Below are positions 24,123-36,257 of a stretch of 64,000 bases of DNA, piece after piece. Each line of letters starts with the position of its first letter. Within the stretch, counting starts at the first letter, position 1. A program made the translations under genes and the position numbers. This DNA comes from Callipepla californica brunnescens (lineage: Eukaryota > Chordata > Aves > Galliformes > Odontophoridae). The notes under the pieces were generated by a model that did not search any database, was not told the origin of the DNA, and saw only the letters and a program-made list of their open reading frames with translations. Location of the stretch: assembly GCA_023055505.1 (NCBI GenBank), contig JALIRH010000023.1, forward strand, positions 11,838,271 to 11,902,270, written 5' to 3'.

Positions 24123-24281
24123 AGTATCAAATATGTGTCAGTCATTAGAGAAGCAGTTGATTACATTGTGTGAGAGGCAGAAGCATCTGGAATGCAGAGA
24201 CAGTGAACTGAGGCAACAGAAGAAGGAGCTTTTGGAGAGAGGAAGCAGAAGGAAACAGCTGGAATCAAAAATTGCTGTGAA
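24123..24281 (+). pseudogene. SMC5: Isolated SMC5-like exon (coiled-coil segment)
   Basis: SMC5 is a subunit of the SMC5/6 complex, which acts in DNA repair and chromosome segregation. The open stretch reads KHLECRDSELRQQKKELLER, then RRKQLESKIAVK. This matches the human SMC5 second coiled coil ([20 protein letters not shown], then KKRQLEQKI) over about 40 residues. It is flanked by an ATTTTAG acceptor and a GTATGT donor, so it looks like a true exon and not a retrocopy. SMC5 is the known neighbour of MAMDC2 in vertebrates, and the strand is as expected. However, SMC5 has many exons and I find no other one within 8 kb on either side, including the ATPase ends. I read it as a relic of a mostly deleted gene. 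It could instead be one exon of a gene with very large introns, but the MPDZ-like exons that start at 32301 argue against that. Confidence 0.75.
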
Positions 24282-26204
24282 GTATGTTAGATAGAAAACA
24301 ATCCTCTATATGAAATAGGAACAATTTTCTGATGAGGATGCAAAACCAGAAGGAGTGGCTGTTGTATCGCCTGACTGTGCTGTTGTCCAGAGAGACCTCA
24401 ACTGTCTGGAGAATTGGGCTGATGTGATCCTTGTGAAGTTCAGCAAAGGAAAATGCAAAGTCTGTCACTCTGTCTGGAGCAAGCTTGTGCACCAGCACAG
24501 CCTGGGGGCCAATTGCCATGAAAGCAGCTGTTCAGAAAAAGCTCAGAGGGTCCTGGTGGATGCCTGATTGGCCATGAACCAGCAATGTGCTCTTGTGGCA
24601 AAGATGCCGAATGGTATTCTGGCTTGCATTATGCAAAGTATTGCCAACAAGCTGAATGTAGTGATTCTTTCCTTCAACTCGGTACTGATGAAGTCTCACT
24701 TGAAGTACTGATTCTGACCCCCCTTTCTGGAGATAATCTCCCAAAGGACTATAATGTGATTCAATGACTGAGTAAATAAAGTCTGTTGAAAAAGATCTAT
24801 TTATGTTTCAAGTAAATAAAATAAAATTGGGCTAGAGATATGGAGCAGATGAGAGAAAATGTAAGTTACACAGGCGATGACACTAATTTTCCTTTTTGTC
24901 ATCTGTTCTGTAAGAAGTTAATTTTCACTGAGAGATAGGAGAACTGAATAAATTTTAATATCATCCCCAAATATTGATAGCCAGCCTTTATCTCATTTGT
25001 GAAAAATGGTTCCTTCCATAAAGGACTTCCTTCTTAAGCCTTTGAAGCTCTTATTTGAGACTGAAAGATAAAATACTACCTACATAACAGTAGAGATACT
25101 GTATGACTTTTCAGTGGCTCTTTCAAAATTTTCAGTGGACATATTTAAAAACTTGATTACATGATTCTGTTAGGTAATACCTGGGTTAATGCCAACAAGT
25201 TACACACTCCAAGATAGGAGTAATCAGGTCAGGTGAGCTGGATATAATTTTTATTTTTTAATTTGTTTTAAGGGTCTGTGAAGCATCTGCAGATAAACTC
25301 ATTGAACTGCTTCCTTCAATACCCAGTCACAACTTCCTGGTGCATATTGAGCTGTTTGACTCAAAATATTTGGAAATGTTGTGAGCCTTTTCTTGATGCC
25401 AAACTGTTTGGGCCCCAGCAATACAGTGCTGTGGGCAAACTACACTTCAACTGGGTTAATCTCTCCCACAGTTGGGAAGCTAATCTGTATTAGCTTGGTG
25501 CCTGGTGCTGTCCAGAAAAAGGAGTGGAGGAGGCTCCATCAGGGAAAGCTCCCTGCTGCATTTTCTACCCTTTTGCTTCTCACAGATGTTGGTTTTCTTT
25601 TTTTTTTCAGTTAACCTGACTGAAAAATCCAAAGATTTCTTATTATCCAAAGATTTGTTGGATGGGAGTTAAGTGCTTAAATGCTCTGTGGATTTGATCT
25701 TCAGTACTTTCCTTTTGGTAACATGAAGCTATTGCTTCTGCTGTAAACCACTGTACCACTGAGGCAAACCAGTGAAAAACTGCTGATGCTGCAACTGGAA
25801 TTCTTTGTCTGTTGCTATGAAGAGATTTACTAGGAGAAGTTGCTTTCTAAATTCCATTTATGAGTACTACCCTTCAATCAGAAGGACTAGCACTCTTCAA
25901 AAACAGCAAAACCAAACCAAAGAGTGAAAGTGCTGATGCCTTCCCTATACTACTCTGTTCACCTTTCCTTTCCTTTTTACTTAATTAAGGAAACACATTG
26001 CTGCACTCCAACTTCAGCTTGGCAGTGCTGCATATTTCATCAAGCTGGACTGTTTCCTCACTGTAGAAACTGGAGTCCAACAGCATGTTGCTGTCTCATG
26101 ACAGTGCAGAATTTAGTGTGTAGGGGTACAAGTGATGCTTCCTAGGTTTCTGTAAAGAAGTGAATAGAATGAAGGATGGTCTAGGCGAGTTTTGTTCATT
26201 GTTA
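24282..26204. other. Non-coding stretch with CR1 fragment
   Basis: Contains the CR1 fossil at 24355-24740, then AT-rich sequence with no exon I recognise. The two overlapping plus-strand open frames at 25278-25614 look like chance. Confidence 0.6.
24355..24740 (+). mobile_element. CR1 LINE fragment, 3' part of ORF2
   Basis: The plus strand reads QRDLNCLENWADVILVKFSK, then GKCKV, as in the CR1 ORF2 region downstream of the reverse-transcriptase core. It is followed by ATGAACCAGCAATGTGCTC and the 'lane' encoding the SHLKY motif. It lies directly behind the SMC5-like exon and is full of frameshifts. Confidence 0.82.
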
Positions 26205-26785
26205 AGTGACGCCACCACATGGTGAGCTATCATTTTTCACAGCAGATTGTCATGAGATTCTCCACTAGCTAAGCATGTTTATTCCCTGTGATGTACTTTG
26301 AGAGTAAGGTCTCCTATTCAATTATGTTGACCCATGACATCACAAGTGGACACTGGTCGTATGGCAGTAGAGGTTGAACCTTCCCACTACTACTCTGTTA
26401 CATGTTGCTGTGTGACAGATGGCAGCAGAGGGGAAGTCAGACAAAATGGCATCTGACATGGGAGTGTGTTGTGAAGCAAAATTCCTCCATGTGGGAAAAA
26501 TTGCCCCCATTGACATTCATTAATGGCTTCTGAACATTTCTGCAGACCAAACAGTGGATGAAAGTGGTGCATTTCAGCAGTGGTGACAGTGACAGTGGTC
26601 ACCTCTGCTGGTGCAGATTTTTGCTCATTGCTGGCAAAAAATCACAGCTAGTGGTGGTGACTGTGCTGAAAAATAGCATTTCCTAGCTGAGAGTTTGCTC
26701 CTTTAAATAATGTTATTGTGCTTTTTGTAGCCATTGTAGTTTCCATGGAATAAACCAGAGGCATTACTTTTGGAGCAACCTATGA
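26205..26785 (+). mobile_element. Internally deleted mariner-type DNA transposon (non-autonomous remnant)
   Basis: The order and wording of the bases match a chicken-type mariner as I remember it: GTGACGCCACCACATGG near 26206, GTAGAGGTTGAACCTTCCC near 26369, ACCAAACAGTGGATG near 26548, then CAGTGGTGACAGTGACAGTG, and at the right end GAGGCATTACTTTTGGAGCA. A remnant of the transposase N-terminal (helix-turn-helix) part runs straight into the far C-terminal part. The catalytic DDD region is therefore missing, and stops are frequent. The family name should be confirmed by a library search. Confidence 0.6.
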
Positions 26786-28044
26786 TAATTTTACGTGTCC
26801 ACACGATGCAGTCACATGGATGTCAAAAGCTGTATGATCACACTAGCATAGACCACCTGGGCTAATATACTCTGCTCCCCATAACAAAAAAGCAGGTGAG
26901 TACCGCTAATAAGAAGGTTCTTTGGACCGTGTTCCTTGAAGCATTTCTGAAAAAAGAAACTTCTAAGAAGTTACATTTTCTGCAAGTGCAGTCTGTGAAA
27001 TACGCAGTCACCATCAGCAGAACACATTCAGGTAAAACACAGCAATAAAAAAGAAATTTAATCTGAACAAACCAAACTCTCCTTATAGGTAATGAGTGTC
27101 TAAAAAATCTATGATAAGGTTCGTATGCTTTGTAACTTACTGGCTTAACTTCTCTGCTCTGGGCAAGTCCTGTGGTTTTAAACAATCCTGACTGTGAGTA
27201 AATAAATGCTCATTTCATTTGCTATAATTTCAAGTATTTTGTTTTGCAGTTATAAATAATTAGCATACCTTGTACGATTTTTTTTGCTCTGCTCTAACTG
27301 AAGGGACATAATTTCTCTTCTATGCACATGTGTAACTCCAATAGCAATAATAACAGTTATGAAGTATGGCCCCAAGTGAGACCATTTCCCTACAACTTTT
27401 AAAATGTAAATGAATGCACCACTCTTGAGAGCATGCATGCTTCAGTAAGTGAAACTAATATTCTGTACTTGCCAGGATAATAAGCCAAAAATTGAATTAT
27501 TTCCAAGCACTGAACTTACAAGAAAGTCCCTAATTCTAACTCAGCATAACAGCATGCTTGGTGTTAACCTCCCACTGCTACTTCTTGCTGTCTGGCTTTT
27601 GAAGCACAAATTTTATGTTGAGATGGAAGAGAAAAGTGTTATGTTTGATTATGTATTTCTGCCAGTATAATTTCTGGTAAATGTATTGTATGCTAGTCAG
27701 TTCCATGAAAAATAAGATTTATTTGGACAGATAAAGTTAGAATGCATAATAACATACTTAATATATTTAGACTACCAATTACAGCAATTGGGATCTCAGT
27801 TACCTTTGATCTCAGGTTGATTTTCTACAGTTGAATTTGGCTTAGTGCTATGGTCTACTCTTGGTGTACACATTTGGGAATAAGATTTGATCTATATAAT
27901 CATTAACATTTTCTGACAAGAATGGTTATTGGCCGTGTTTAACCTGAATTTGGTGTAAGTACTCTGCTCAGAAGTGTAATATTGTGTCTGTGTATGAATA
28001 AGTATACATGTGCATAACCATTAATAAAATTATCTTCTTTCTTT
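26786..28044. other. Non-coding stretch
   Basis: AT-rich. Open frames such as 26862-27185 (minus, 107 codons) and 27449-27670 (plus) show no recognisable domain. Confidence 0.6.
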
Positions 28045-28170
28045 ATCCAGCTTCTGGATAAAGCTGGCTCCCCACAGCACATCACACAGAAAGTGTCCAG
28101 AAGGGTTTTGAGTATCTCCAAAGGAGACTCCACAACCTCTCTGAACAGCCTGGTCCAATACTACTTTATT
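28045..28170 (-). mobile_element. CR1 LINE 3'-region fragment, reverse orientation
   Basis: The plus strand reads GGTTTTGAGTATCTCCAAAG, then GAGACTCCACAACCTCTCTG, then AACAGCCTGGTCC, the reverse complement of the CR1 3' region. It has the same orientation as the large CR1 starting 200 bases further on, so the two may be pieces of one internally deleted insertion. Confidence 0.8.
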
Positions 28171-28377
28171 CTCATAATAAATAAGTTAATATAAATGGAG
28201 ATTAACAATTGAGAATTCAAGTACTTACTGTCGTTGCTGTTTTAAGGTCCCCTATGTCTTCTTTTTAAAAAGTCTTCCTAACATAATACAACATTATGAA
28301 ATTTGTTGTAGTAATGGTCTTTTGAGGAAATCTTGTGTTTTAAAAAGCTGTTTGCCCCATACACTCAGCTAGTGTCA

Positions 28378-30890
28378 ACAAAATAGAAGGCCACCATGTT
28401 AGTCAAGCATGACCTTCCCTTGGTGAACCCATGCTGGCTACTCCTGATAACCTCCTTTTATTCCAATTGTCTGGAGATGACATCCAGCACAAGCTATTCC
28501 ATCACTTTTCCAGGGACAGAGGTGCGGCTGACTGGCCTATAATTACCCAGATCTTCCTTCTTGGCCTTTTTGAAGACCAGAGTGACATTGGATATCCTCC
28601 AGTCTTCAGGCACATCCCCCATTCTATAAGACTTCTTAAAGATCATAGAGAGTGGTACAACAGTCACCTCTGCCAGCTCCCTCAGCACCTGTGGATGCAC
28701 CCCATCGGGTCCCATGAATTTATGAACACTAACATTGCCTAGGTGCTCATGGACCACCTCTTCTCTGACTAAAGGAAAGTCTCCCATTCCTCAGACTCTC
28801 TCACTAACCTCCAGGGTCTGGGATTCCTGAGGGAGAGCTTTTTCACTGAAGACAGAAGCAAAGAAGGCATTCAGTATCTCCGCCTTCTCAGAATCCCCCA
28901 TTACCAGAACACCCCCCTCAACTAGTAGGGGGCCCACATTCTCCCTAGTCTTCCTTTGTAATCTCCCCAGGTAGCCTGTCTCTTCTTCCAGAGGACATAC
29001 ACTCTCTTTTTCTTCTGGAGTCTCAACAATAGTTCCTGTTTCATCCACACTGGTCTTCTTCCCCTATGGCTTGCCTTGCAGCGTTCAGGAACAGCCTGTA
29101 AGATTGCCTTTAAGATTGCCATCTTGAGAAGTGTCCAGGCCTCCTGGACCCCTTTACGCTTAAGGAGCGACTCCCGAGGGATCCTTGCAACAGGCATCCT
29201 AAACAGGTCGAAGTCTGCCCTCTTGAAGTTTAAGATAGCAGTTTTGCTAGTCACCCTTCTGACATCTCCAAGAGAATTCTACAATTTCATGGTCGCTCTG
29301 CCCAAGACAGTCTCCAGCCTTCAGATCTCTCATAGTTCTTCACTGTTAGTGATAGCAGGTCTAGCAGAGCACCACCCCTGCTCTCATAGATAGGCTCTCA
29401 TACCAGCTGCATAAGGAAGCTATTTTCCACACACTTTAGAAACCTCTTGGGCTTCTTCCTCTGCACTGTATTATATTTCCAACATATATCAGGGAATTTG
29501 ATGTCTCCCATGAAAATGAATGCTGGCAATCGTGCGACTTCTACAAGTTGCTCATAGAGTGCGTCATCCTTCTCTTCATCCTGAGTAGGTGATCTATAAC
29601 AGATGCTCACCAAGGTGTCGCCCCTACAGGCCTTCCCTCTAATCCTTACCCATAGACACTCAAATTTATCATTCCCAACCCCAAGCTCTTCAACATCAAA
29701 ACAGTCTTTAATATAAAGGGCCACACCACTACCCTTCCTTCTTTGTCTATCCCTTCTGAAGAGCTTGTAGCCATCTATCACAGCACTCCAGACATGGGAG
29801 TGGTCCCACCATGTTTGGGTAATAGCAGCTAGGTCATCTTTAGCCTGCTGCACAATTGCTTCCAGCTCCTCCTGCTCATTGCCCATGCTGCGTGCATTGG
29901 TGTAGATGCACTTCAGCCGAGTCAACTGCCTCACCCCCAGCTCAAGCATGGTTCCCCTAGGCTCATCTCTTGTGAGCCCTGTTTTGTCCCCTTCCCTCAT
30001 CATAGCTAGTTTAGAGCTCTTTCAATAAGCCCTACTAGCTCCTGCGCTAGGATTTGTTGCCTCCTTTGAGATAGGTAGGTTTCATAGACAGACAACAGGC
30101 CAGGGGCCAAGTAAACTGATCAAAGAGCCCAAAGTTTCTGCCTTGATACCAGCCTCTGAGCCAATTATTCATTACTTGTGCTTTCCAAGCCCGCTCCCAT
30201 GTCCCTCACTTGCCCCTGAAGGTTTAGAACATAAGATCACTTGAGCTCCTGCTCCCTGAACTAGATGCCCTAAACCCCTGAAATCTCTTTTCATAATTCA
30301 TAGGCTTCTCTGAGCAATTTCATCACTGCCCAACTGAACTATGAGTAATGGAAAATAATCAGTGGACCTAGCCAGCTTTGGGAGTTTCCTGGTTATGTCC
30401 CTGATCCAGGCCCCAGGAAGGCAGCACACTTCCTGACAGCTCAGTCCGGTCTACATATGGGGCCCTCTGGACCTCTGAGAAGGGAGTTACCCACCATGAC
30501 CACCTTTTTTTTTCCTGACAGAGGCAGTCTCAAGGCATGGTGGTAACTGCCTCGCTTTAGGCTCCTTCATAGGCAGATCCTCTGATGCCTCTCCACTCAC
30601 TTCCCCTTCAATTTCCAGAGTCTCAAACCTTGTTGCTGCAAGGGAGCTGGGGAAGCAGGGCTGGCAGGCAGGAGAGGCTCCTGTGACACTGAGTCAGGAC
30701 ACTCTTCCAACCCTTCTCATCAGTAAGGTCTCTTTGACTGTGACAGATCAGGGTGTCAGCCACTTCTCTGGGGTATCTCCCTGGCTCCCTTCCCTCCAGC
30801 ATGCCAGAAAGTCACTCCACCAGTCGATCTCCCTCTTGCACTCCCTGATGGTTCTTAGTTTCTGCACTTCAAACTTGTATACATTCTCTT
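28378..30890 (-). mobile_element. Long CR1 LINE lacking its 3' end (ORF1 esterase-like, endonuclease and start of reverse transcriptase)
   Basis: Read on the minus strand the order is that of a CR1 element. From 30870 to 30740 there is RECKREIDWWSDFLACWREG (ORF1). From 30440 to 30010 there is the SGNH-type esterase-like region (IVQLGSDEIAQRSL, then ILAQELVGLIERALN). From 30003 to 29398 there is an open 201-codon stretch of ORF2 apurinic endonuclease (LKCIYTNARSMGNEQEELEA, ITQTWWDHSHVWSAVIDGYK, SGVALYIKDCFDVEELGVG). From 29254 to 28494 there is the linker and the start of the reverse transcriptase (GPDGVHPQVLRELAE, VPEDWRISNV, NYRPVS), ending near 28378 after QHGFTKGRSCLTNMVAFYF. The catalytic FADD box and the 3' tail are absent. 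There are several stops and frameshifts, so it is dead. CR1 copies usually lose the 5' end; here the reverse is seen. Confidence 0.92.
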
Positions 30891-32300
30891 ACTTGCATAC
30901 ATATTGTTAGGAAAATCTGTGGGTAGATATACTGCATATTATTGGCATAATTAGCTGTCTTTGAGAAGCTGAAGCAATTAAAGCAACCTATTCCGTAAGT
31001 TAGAATGGTCGTTTGATTTAAGTATTCTTTTCAGTCTTTTCAAGTAAATTTTTCAAAAAGCAAAAAAAGTCATCAAACATGTGATAGATGTCACAGCATA
31101 TTTTAGCTGAATAGATTTTAAATTATTATGCTATGCATGGCTGCATTACAGTAACATCATGCCTTAGGTGCTAATTAAGCATCCTTAATTTTATGAATTA
31201 ACAGTTAGGTAAGGAACAATTTTAGGTCACAGAATCAGCAATAAAACTGCTAGACCATGAGGACTGTAGTTAAATCTTTCTCTGACCCGACAAATAACAG
31301 CTTGTCATCTTACTATGCAAACCAAAGTTTAGCCCCTTTCTTTGCTAAATTTTGTCACATTGAGGCTAAATAAGACCATCTTCAGGTCTTTGAAGGCACT
31401 GGTATATCTTGACCATTTACAGGGCTGTGACCATGAGACCTGATTTCATGCCAGTTCATACTAATGCTGATTTTATATGTAATACTGCATTCATCCATGT
31501 AGGATGTCCAGATATTTTCTTTTTACTGAGATGAAGTTGTTTAAATTTTTTTCTTTTTTTTCTTTTTTTCTGAAACCGGTTCTTTTTTCGAGATTGCTTT
31601 TGGGGTTTCTTTTTTTAAACATTCTATAGTTGTTCTATGCATCAAACCTTTTTTTCTGATTCAAAGTCAGTAATTGTCTAAACTGGATTTATTTTGAGGT
31701 TTGGATTTTTTTCTACTTTTTGTCTGTTGTCTGTATTTTCTTTTTTTTTTTCTATTGGATCAAGCAGTGATTTACAGCTGTGATGAGAAGCTGGTTCAAG
31801 CTAACATTATAGTCCTTGTTTATAACATTCCACATTTGTTTACTCTAGAACACAGTTTCTTAAGCACACGAAGTATGCAGAGAGTATAGAATTCATTGGA
31901 TCAGTGTACCCAAACAGAATTTTCTGCCTTTCAATTTTAAATCTACCCAAGAAAAAGAGATGCTTTTTTGTTGTTGTTATTGTAGATTTTGGCATATAGA
32001 TTAAATTAAACTAGGATTTCTATGCTATTTTTGTAGAAAACAGTGGGAATTTGGAGTTGTAAGATTTTGAGTATAATCATGTCCAGTGCAAGCTGGCATT
32101 AGTGAAACTCATCTTTTAGGAAAATGTATGTTTTACTTAAAACATGTACTTTCTTGATATCTTTTCCTTATCTTACCTGTAGATTGTAATTTCTTTCTTT
32201 TCTCTCATTGCTGAGGACATTTATAGTCGATTATTTGCATTATTTAAAGTGCTTGTTTTATTTATCAGTTAATATGAATTGCTCTGTTTTTTCATCCCAG
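30891..32300. other. Non-coding stretch before the MPDZ-like exons
   Basis: AT-rich, with T-rich low-complexity sequence at 31540-31760. The MPDZ exon that should precede 32301 (first half of PDZ3, with the GLGITIAG-type binding loop) is not recognisable here. The 5' break of the MPDZ copy must lie in or left of this stretch. Confidence 0.6.
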
Positions 32301-32389
32301 AACCTTCTGTTATCTTTGTGAAAAGAATTACAAAAGGCAGCACTGTTGAACAAGATGGTGAAATCCATGTGGGAGATCAAATTATAGTT
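32301..32389 (+). pseudogene. MPDZ: MPDZ-like exon: middle of PDZ3
   Basis: The acceptor is ATCCCAG and the donor GTAAGC. It reads EPSVIFVKRITKGSTVEQDG, then EIHVGDQIIV (human: EPSGIFVKSITKSSAVEHDG, then RIQIGDQIIA). It is open and runs from phase 1 to phase 0. The exon holding the peptide-binding loop of this PDZ domain should precede it and is not found. Confidence 0.88.
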
Positions 32390-32834
32390 GTAAGCAAAGA
32401 AATAAAAATGCTTGCAAAGCTCTATACTTATAAAGTTGTTAAAAAATCCTCATATAATACTTGCTTAAAATGTTTAAGATTGTCACTGAAATGGTAAATA
32501 CTTTTTTAACTGAGCATTCAAATACATTAGCTTTCTGATAATGCCACATTTCTTGAGGAAATCTGCTCATATACATGTATCTTATCAGTAGACTGTCTGC
32601 ATGGCTTTGTTGTGACAGGCACCCAAAGCACTTCTCCCCACTTTGCCGTGGATTGGTAGCTAGCTATTGAGTGTTCAGTGAAAGTGGTTAGTATATTGAG
32701 TATTTGCATGTCTTCCAGGTTTTTGTTCTTGTTCTTCCACTTCCTTTGTATTCTGATAGACACCTGGCATTCACAGTTCTGTTTTACTCCGGACATTTTA
32801 TAACTTTCTACTAGTAAGCTAATTAATCCTGCAG

Positions 32835-33030
32835 GTGGATGGAACAAATCATCAGGGTTTTACTAACCAGCAAGCAGTTGACATTTTGCTACACACCAGA
32901 CAAACAGTTTGTCTCCCTTTGATCAGAAGAGGCCTTAAGCAGGGAAATTATATTCAGCCCCAGGAGGACTTCAGTGCTGCTGTTGAAAGGGATTTAATGT
33001 TACAAACAATGGACAGTGGCACAGCCAGAG
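32835..33030 (+). pseudogene. MPDZ: MPDZ-like exon: end of PDZ3 and linker
   Basis: The acceptor is CTGCAG and the donor GTAATT. It reads VDGTNHQGFTNQQAVDILLH, then TRQTVCLPLIRRGLKQ (human: VDGTNLQGFTNQQAVEVLRH, TGQTVLLTLMRRGMKQ). It is open and runs from phase 0 to phase 1. The linker part (QPQEDFSAAVERDL) is diverged. Confidence 0.9.
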
Positions 33031-34235
33031 GTAATTAAAACTGGCTTTGCTTTAAATTTGGCTTGAAATATTTTTTTTCTCAATTACAAAACTGGAAATA
33101 AAGTTGACTAGATTTCATTCTGGGTAGCTGTACATGAGTGGAAAATTGATCTATTGCAGATTTGTTAATCTTTTAGAAACAGTAGTATTATTTGGTACAT
33201 TTTCAAAGTAAATATTGGAAGCTCTGCACTGCACTACCAGCTGAAGTCCTTCAAGGGTTAGATCCTGCCGACCTTTAAATAGTAGGTAGGAAGGTACTGT
33301 TTTATTCATTGTAAAGGGTGACAGCAGCTTTGGAAAGCATGCAGAGGTACTCTCCACTGTGGTAAAAATGAGTCTTGTTTCTTTTTTCTCTTATATGTCT
33401 GCGTCACAGTCTTGAGGTATGACAGGAGTGGCTTAAAGTTATTAATAATCAGATAGGTAATCAATTATATTTGCATACAGAGCTTGAAAGGAATGGCAAA
33501 TACTCATTTTGCTCATGATGAGATGTGATTTGTGAAGCTTAATTTTACACTGCAGATATTGAAGTACAGGTGCCAGATCTTGGAAGTCTATGTGTATGAC
33601 GTGTATGAAAGTCCAAGGAGGCTAGATGATGAACAGATTCTTTTCAGCTACTTAACTGTGGACTGATATCACTAGACATATACTACAGCTCATAGTCTGA
33701 AGCATAATACCCAACTTGAATAAGATTTTGAAAGAAGTAGTAATATATTCTGTGCATGGCATCCTCTCATTCCTACCTTTAGCAAAATTACAGAGGAAGC
33801 GCTTAGAAAGTGCTGTTTCTCCAGTCTGGGGGTGTTGTAGACAGCTGACAGACAGCAACACACCTAACAGAATTCTGCAGCGGGAGAGCTTTTCTACAAG
33901 TGAGAGCTTTTTCAGCTGTGAAGGATTACATTCCTCAAGTATATGCCATTTTCATTTTTCTGTGTTAGCTTCCTTCATGAGAAAAAAAAAAACCAAACAA
34001 AAAACAAATAAAGTGATGTAAGAGTGGTAGAAGGCGGCACAGGGAGAGGGCAAAATATGAACAAAAGATCAAATACCTTAAAAATAGACTGTTTCTTCTG
34101 GGCCCTGTATACCATGTTCTGTTTACCAATCATGGATTCTCTGCTCCACTGAAAGAGGAGTCAGTGCCCTGGGACATATCTGTGAAGCTGGTGAATGCAT
34201 AAAATAGCTCATTTTGTTTTTTCTTCTTTTTCCAG

Positions 34236-34325
34236 GTAACAGTGAAACAAAACAAGGATTTCCATCACTGCCATGCAGCGACAATATGTTAAATGTCAGA
34301 GAGGACATTAAACAGCAGGAAACAG
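34236..34325 (+). pseudogene. MPDZ: Possible MPDZ-like linker exon between PDZ3 and PDZ4
   Basis: A strong acceptor (TTTTTCCAG) is in the required phase 1. The frame reads GNSETKQGFPSLPCSDNM, then LNVREDIKQQE, which loosely resembles the acidic human linker (EEGYPLLSAEIEE, then EDAQKQEA). The only donor in place is a poor GTTTCC. Similarity is weak. Confidence 0.4.
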
Positions 34326-34780
34326 GTTTCCATTTTATTCTGAGAAAGTGCTCTTTGTCTGTGTTTATGTTAAGGCCCAGGATTTTGTGTGGCCTTCTGT
34401 CATGTGTACTATGAAATTGAGGATGTACATCTAGAAATTAATCGTATGTGAAAATGTGTACTGCCTTCGTACTGTTGAGTGCCAAAAGTCAAATACTTCA
34501 ACAACTATAAAACGCAGAGTCTGTCCAAAAAGAGCAGCATTCACTGTCACATCTGTAAATATTTCAGCCATCCCACTGAATTAGTCTGATCAGCTCAAAC
34601 AAAGTCTGACTTTTATCTTTTAACCTTGCAGCTGACTGAGCACCACACAGTTGTTTACTTAACACCCCTCCACCTCCTTCCCAGTGGGATGTGGGAGATA
34701 ATTTCAAAAAAAAAAAGAGTAGAACTCATGGATTGAGGAAAAAAAAAAATACTTACCAAGCTAGAAAAAAAAAATTAGAC

Positions 34781-34816
34781 AATAATATATATATATATAT
34801 AACTATATATATATAA
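34781..34816. repeat. AT-dinucleotide repeat (two blocks)
   Basis: Two TA runs separated by AAC. They can form hairpins or cruciforms. Nothing else is seen here. Confidence 0.85.
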
Positions 34817-35101
34817 TACAAGTATGTAACGAGTGATGTGCAAGCAATTGCTCACCACCATCTGACCAGTGCCCGGCAAACCCCTGAGCAGCAGACAAGG
34901 TATGAACTCCTGCCTCCTTCAAAACTCCTTCTGCATGTAGTCTTATCGTACGAAATACTTCTTTGTCGAGTTTATGTCAGCTGTCCGAATCCTGTTCCCT
35001 CCCAACTCCTCGGCCATTTCTTAAGAACAGCCTTGGCTCTATACAACACTGCTTAGCAGACCATAAACATTGGTGTGTTATCAACATCGTTCTTCTCCTA
35101 G

Positions 35102-35177
35102 AACCAAAAGATAGCAACATACCAGACACCGAAGAAAACAGTTCTGTCCTGGCTGAAACTAAGACAAATAATCACAA
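35102..35177 (+). pseudogene. MPDZ: Possible second MPDZ-like linker exon
   Basis: Acceptor TTCTCCTAG in phase 1, donor GTATGG. It reads EPKDSNIPDTEENSSVLAET, with a loose match to the human linker (TNILPTEEEGYPLLSAEI). The right-hand phase does not fit the next exon at 36258, so another exon would be needed. Treat it as tentative. Confidence 0.35.
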
Positions 35178-36257
35178 GTATGGTTATGGTGGATAACGTT
35201 TCACACATTTCCTGCCTTCACAAGGTTAACGTGCATTAGATAAAAACCAGTATATGAGGTGAACTTCAAAGCTCCCCTGATAAGCCAAAATTCGGTACCC
35301 ACAGGAAAATACCCATTCCGTACACTGAATGAACTGTTCAGTGTAGTGATAGAAAGAATGCCAAGGACATTTACAGTGCATACAGATGAAGAGCAGTTTG
35401 AGTTTAGGACTTTACCACTTTGGCCTGAAGTTTTGAAATAGTCTCTGCAGAAATATGTGCAATTAGATACACTTTTGTTATATATGCTTCCCACTTGCAT
35501 GTGCTGAAGTAATGTATGTGATTAAAGATGCAGTTTTTACTGCAAGACTCTCATTTGATCCAAGCATTTTTATATTATTTTAATATTTCATATATATATT
35601 TATATTAAACAAATGCAAATTTGAGTGTGCAGAGCCTCTCGCTGTTTTGCATGGGTCATATTGAATTGGACTGACTTTCAATTTGTATTTTTTTTTCTTT
35701 TTTTCTTTCTTTCTTTTTTTTTTATGCTCTTTTTGCCTCCGAGTTTGAATCACCACATAAAGGCAGGTTAAATAATGGGTCTGTGGTGCTCACTTCTTAT
35801 CTGCACATGAGGCAACGTAGTCATGTAATTCCAAATAGGTTTTTATCTGTCATGATTCCTGGATTGCACTCTGCCAATCCATAATGGTAGTTTCCTTTCT
35901 ACAACAGTCTAATAGCTTGTGATTGCATAAATGTCACTGAATGTGCCCTATAGATTTTAAAAATATTTAAAAATCTTGTGGATTTTTTTACCCTCTCATT
36001 GCTTTTAATCGTATTGGAAAATTTAAATTGGATTATTTCTTTTAATCTGTTGCTGCTATTTTTCAGCAGTGTTGTTGAAAAATCTAAACTAAGAAGTATA
36101 CATGTTTTTGCAGTCATGAGCGTCTGCATTAAAATGACAATATTTCTAGTTTCTCTTTTCTGAAGTAATGATTTCCCTGTATGTAAATTGCATCTGAAGG
36201 TTGCAGATATGGTTGCAAATATGTCCAAAGTAACCTTTATTCTTTTTAATTTCTTAG

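Noticed and set aside
33556..33665. Possible MPDZ exon after a CACTGCAG acceptor
   Set aside because: In the required phase it reads DIEVQVPDLGSLCV and then hits a stop; another frame gives only a vague resemblance to the human linker end.
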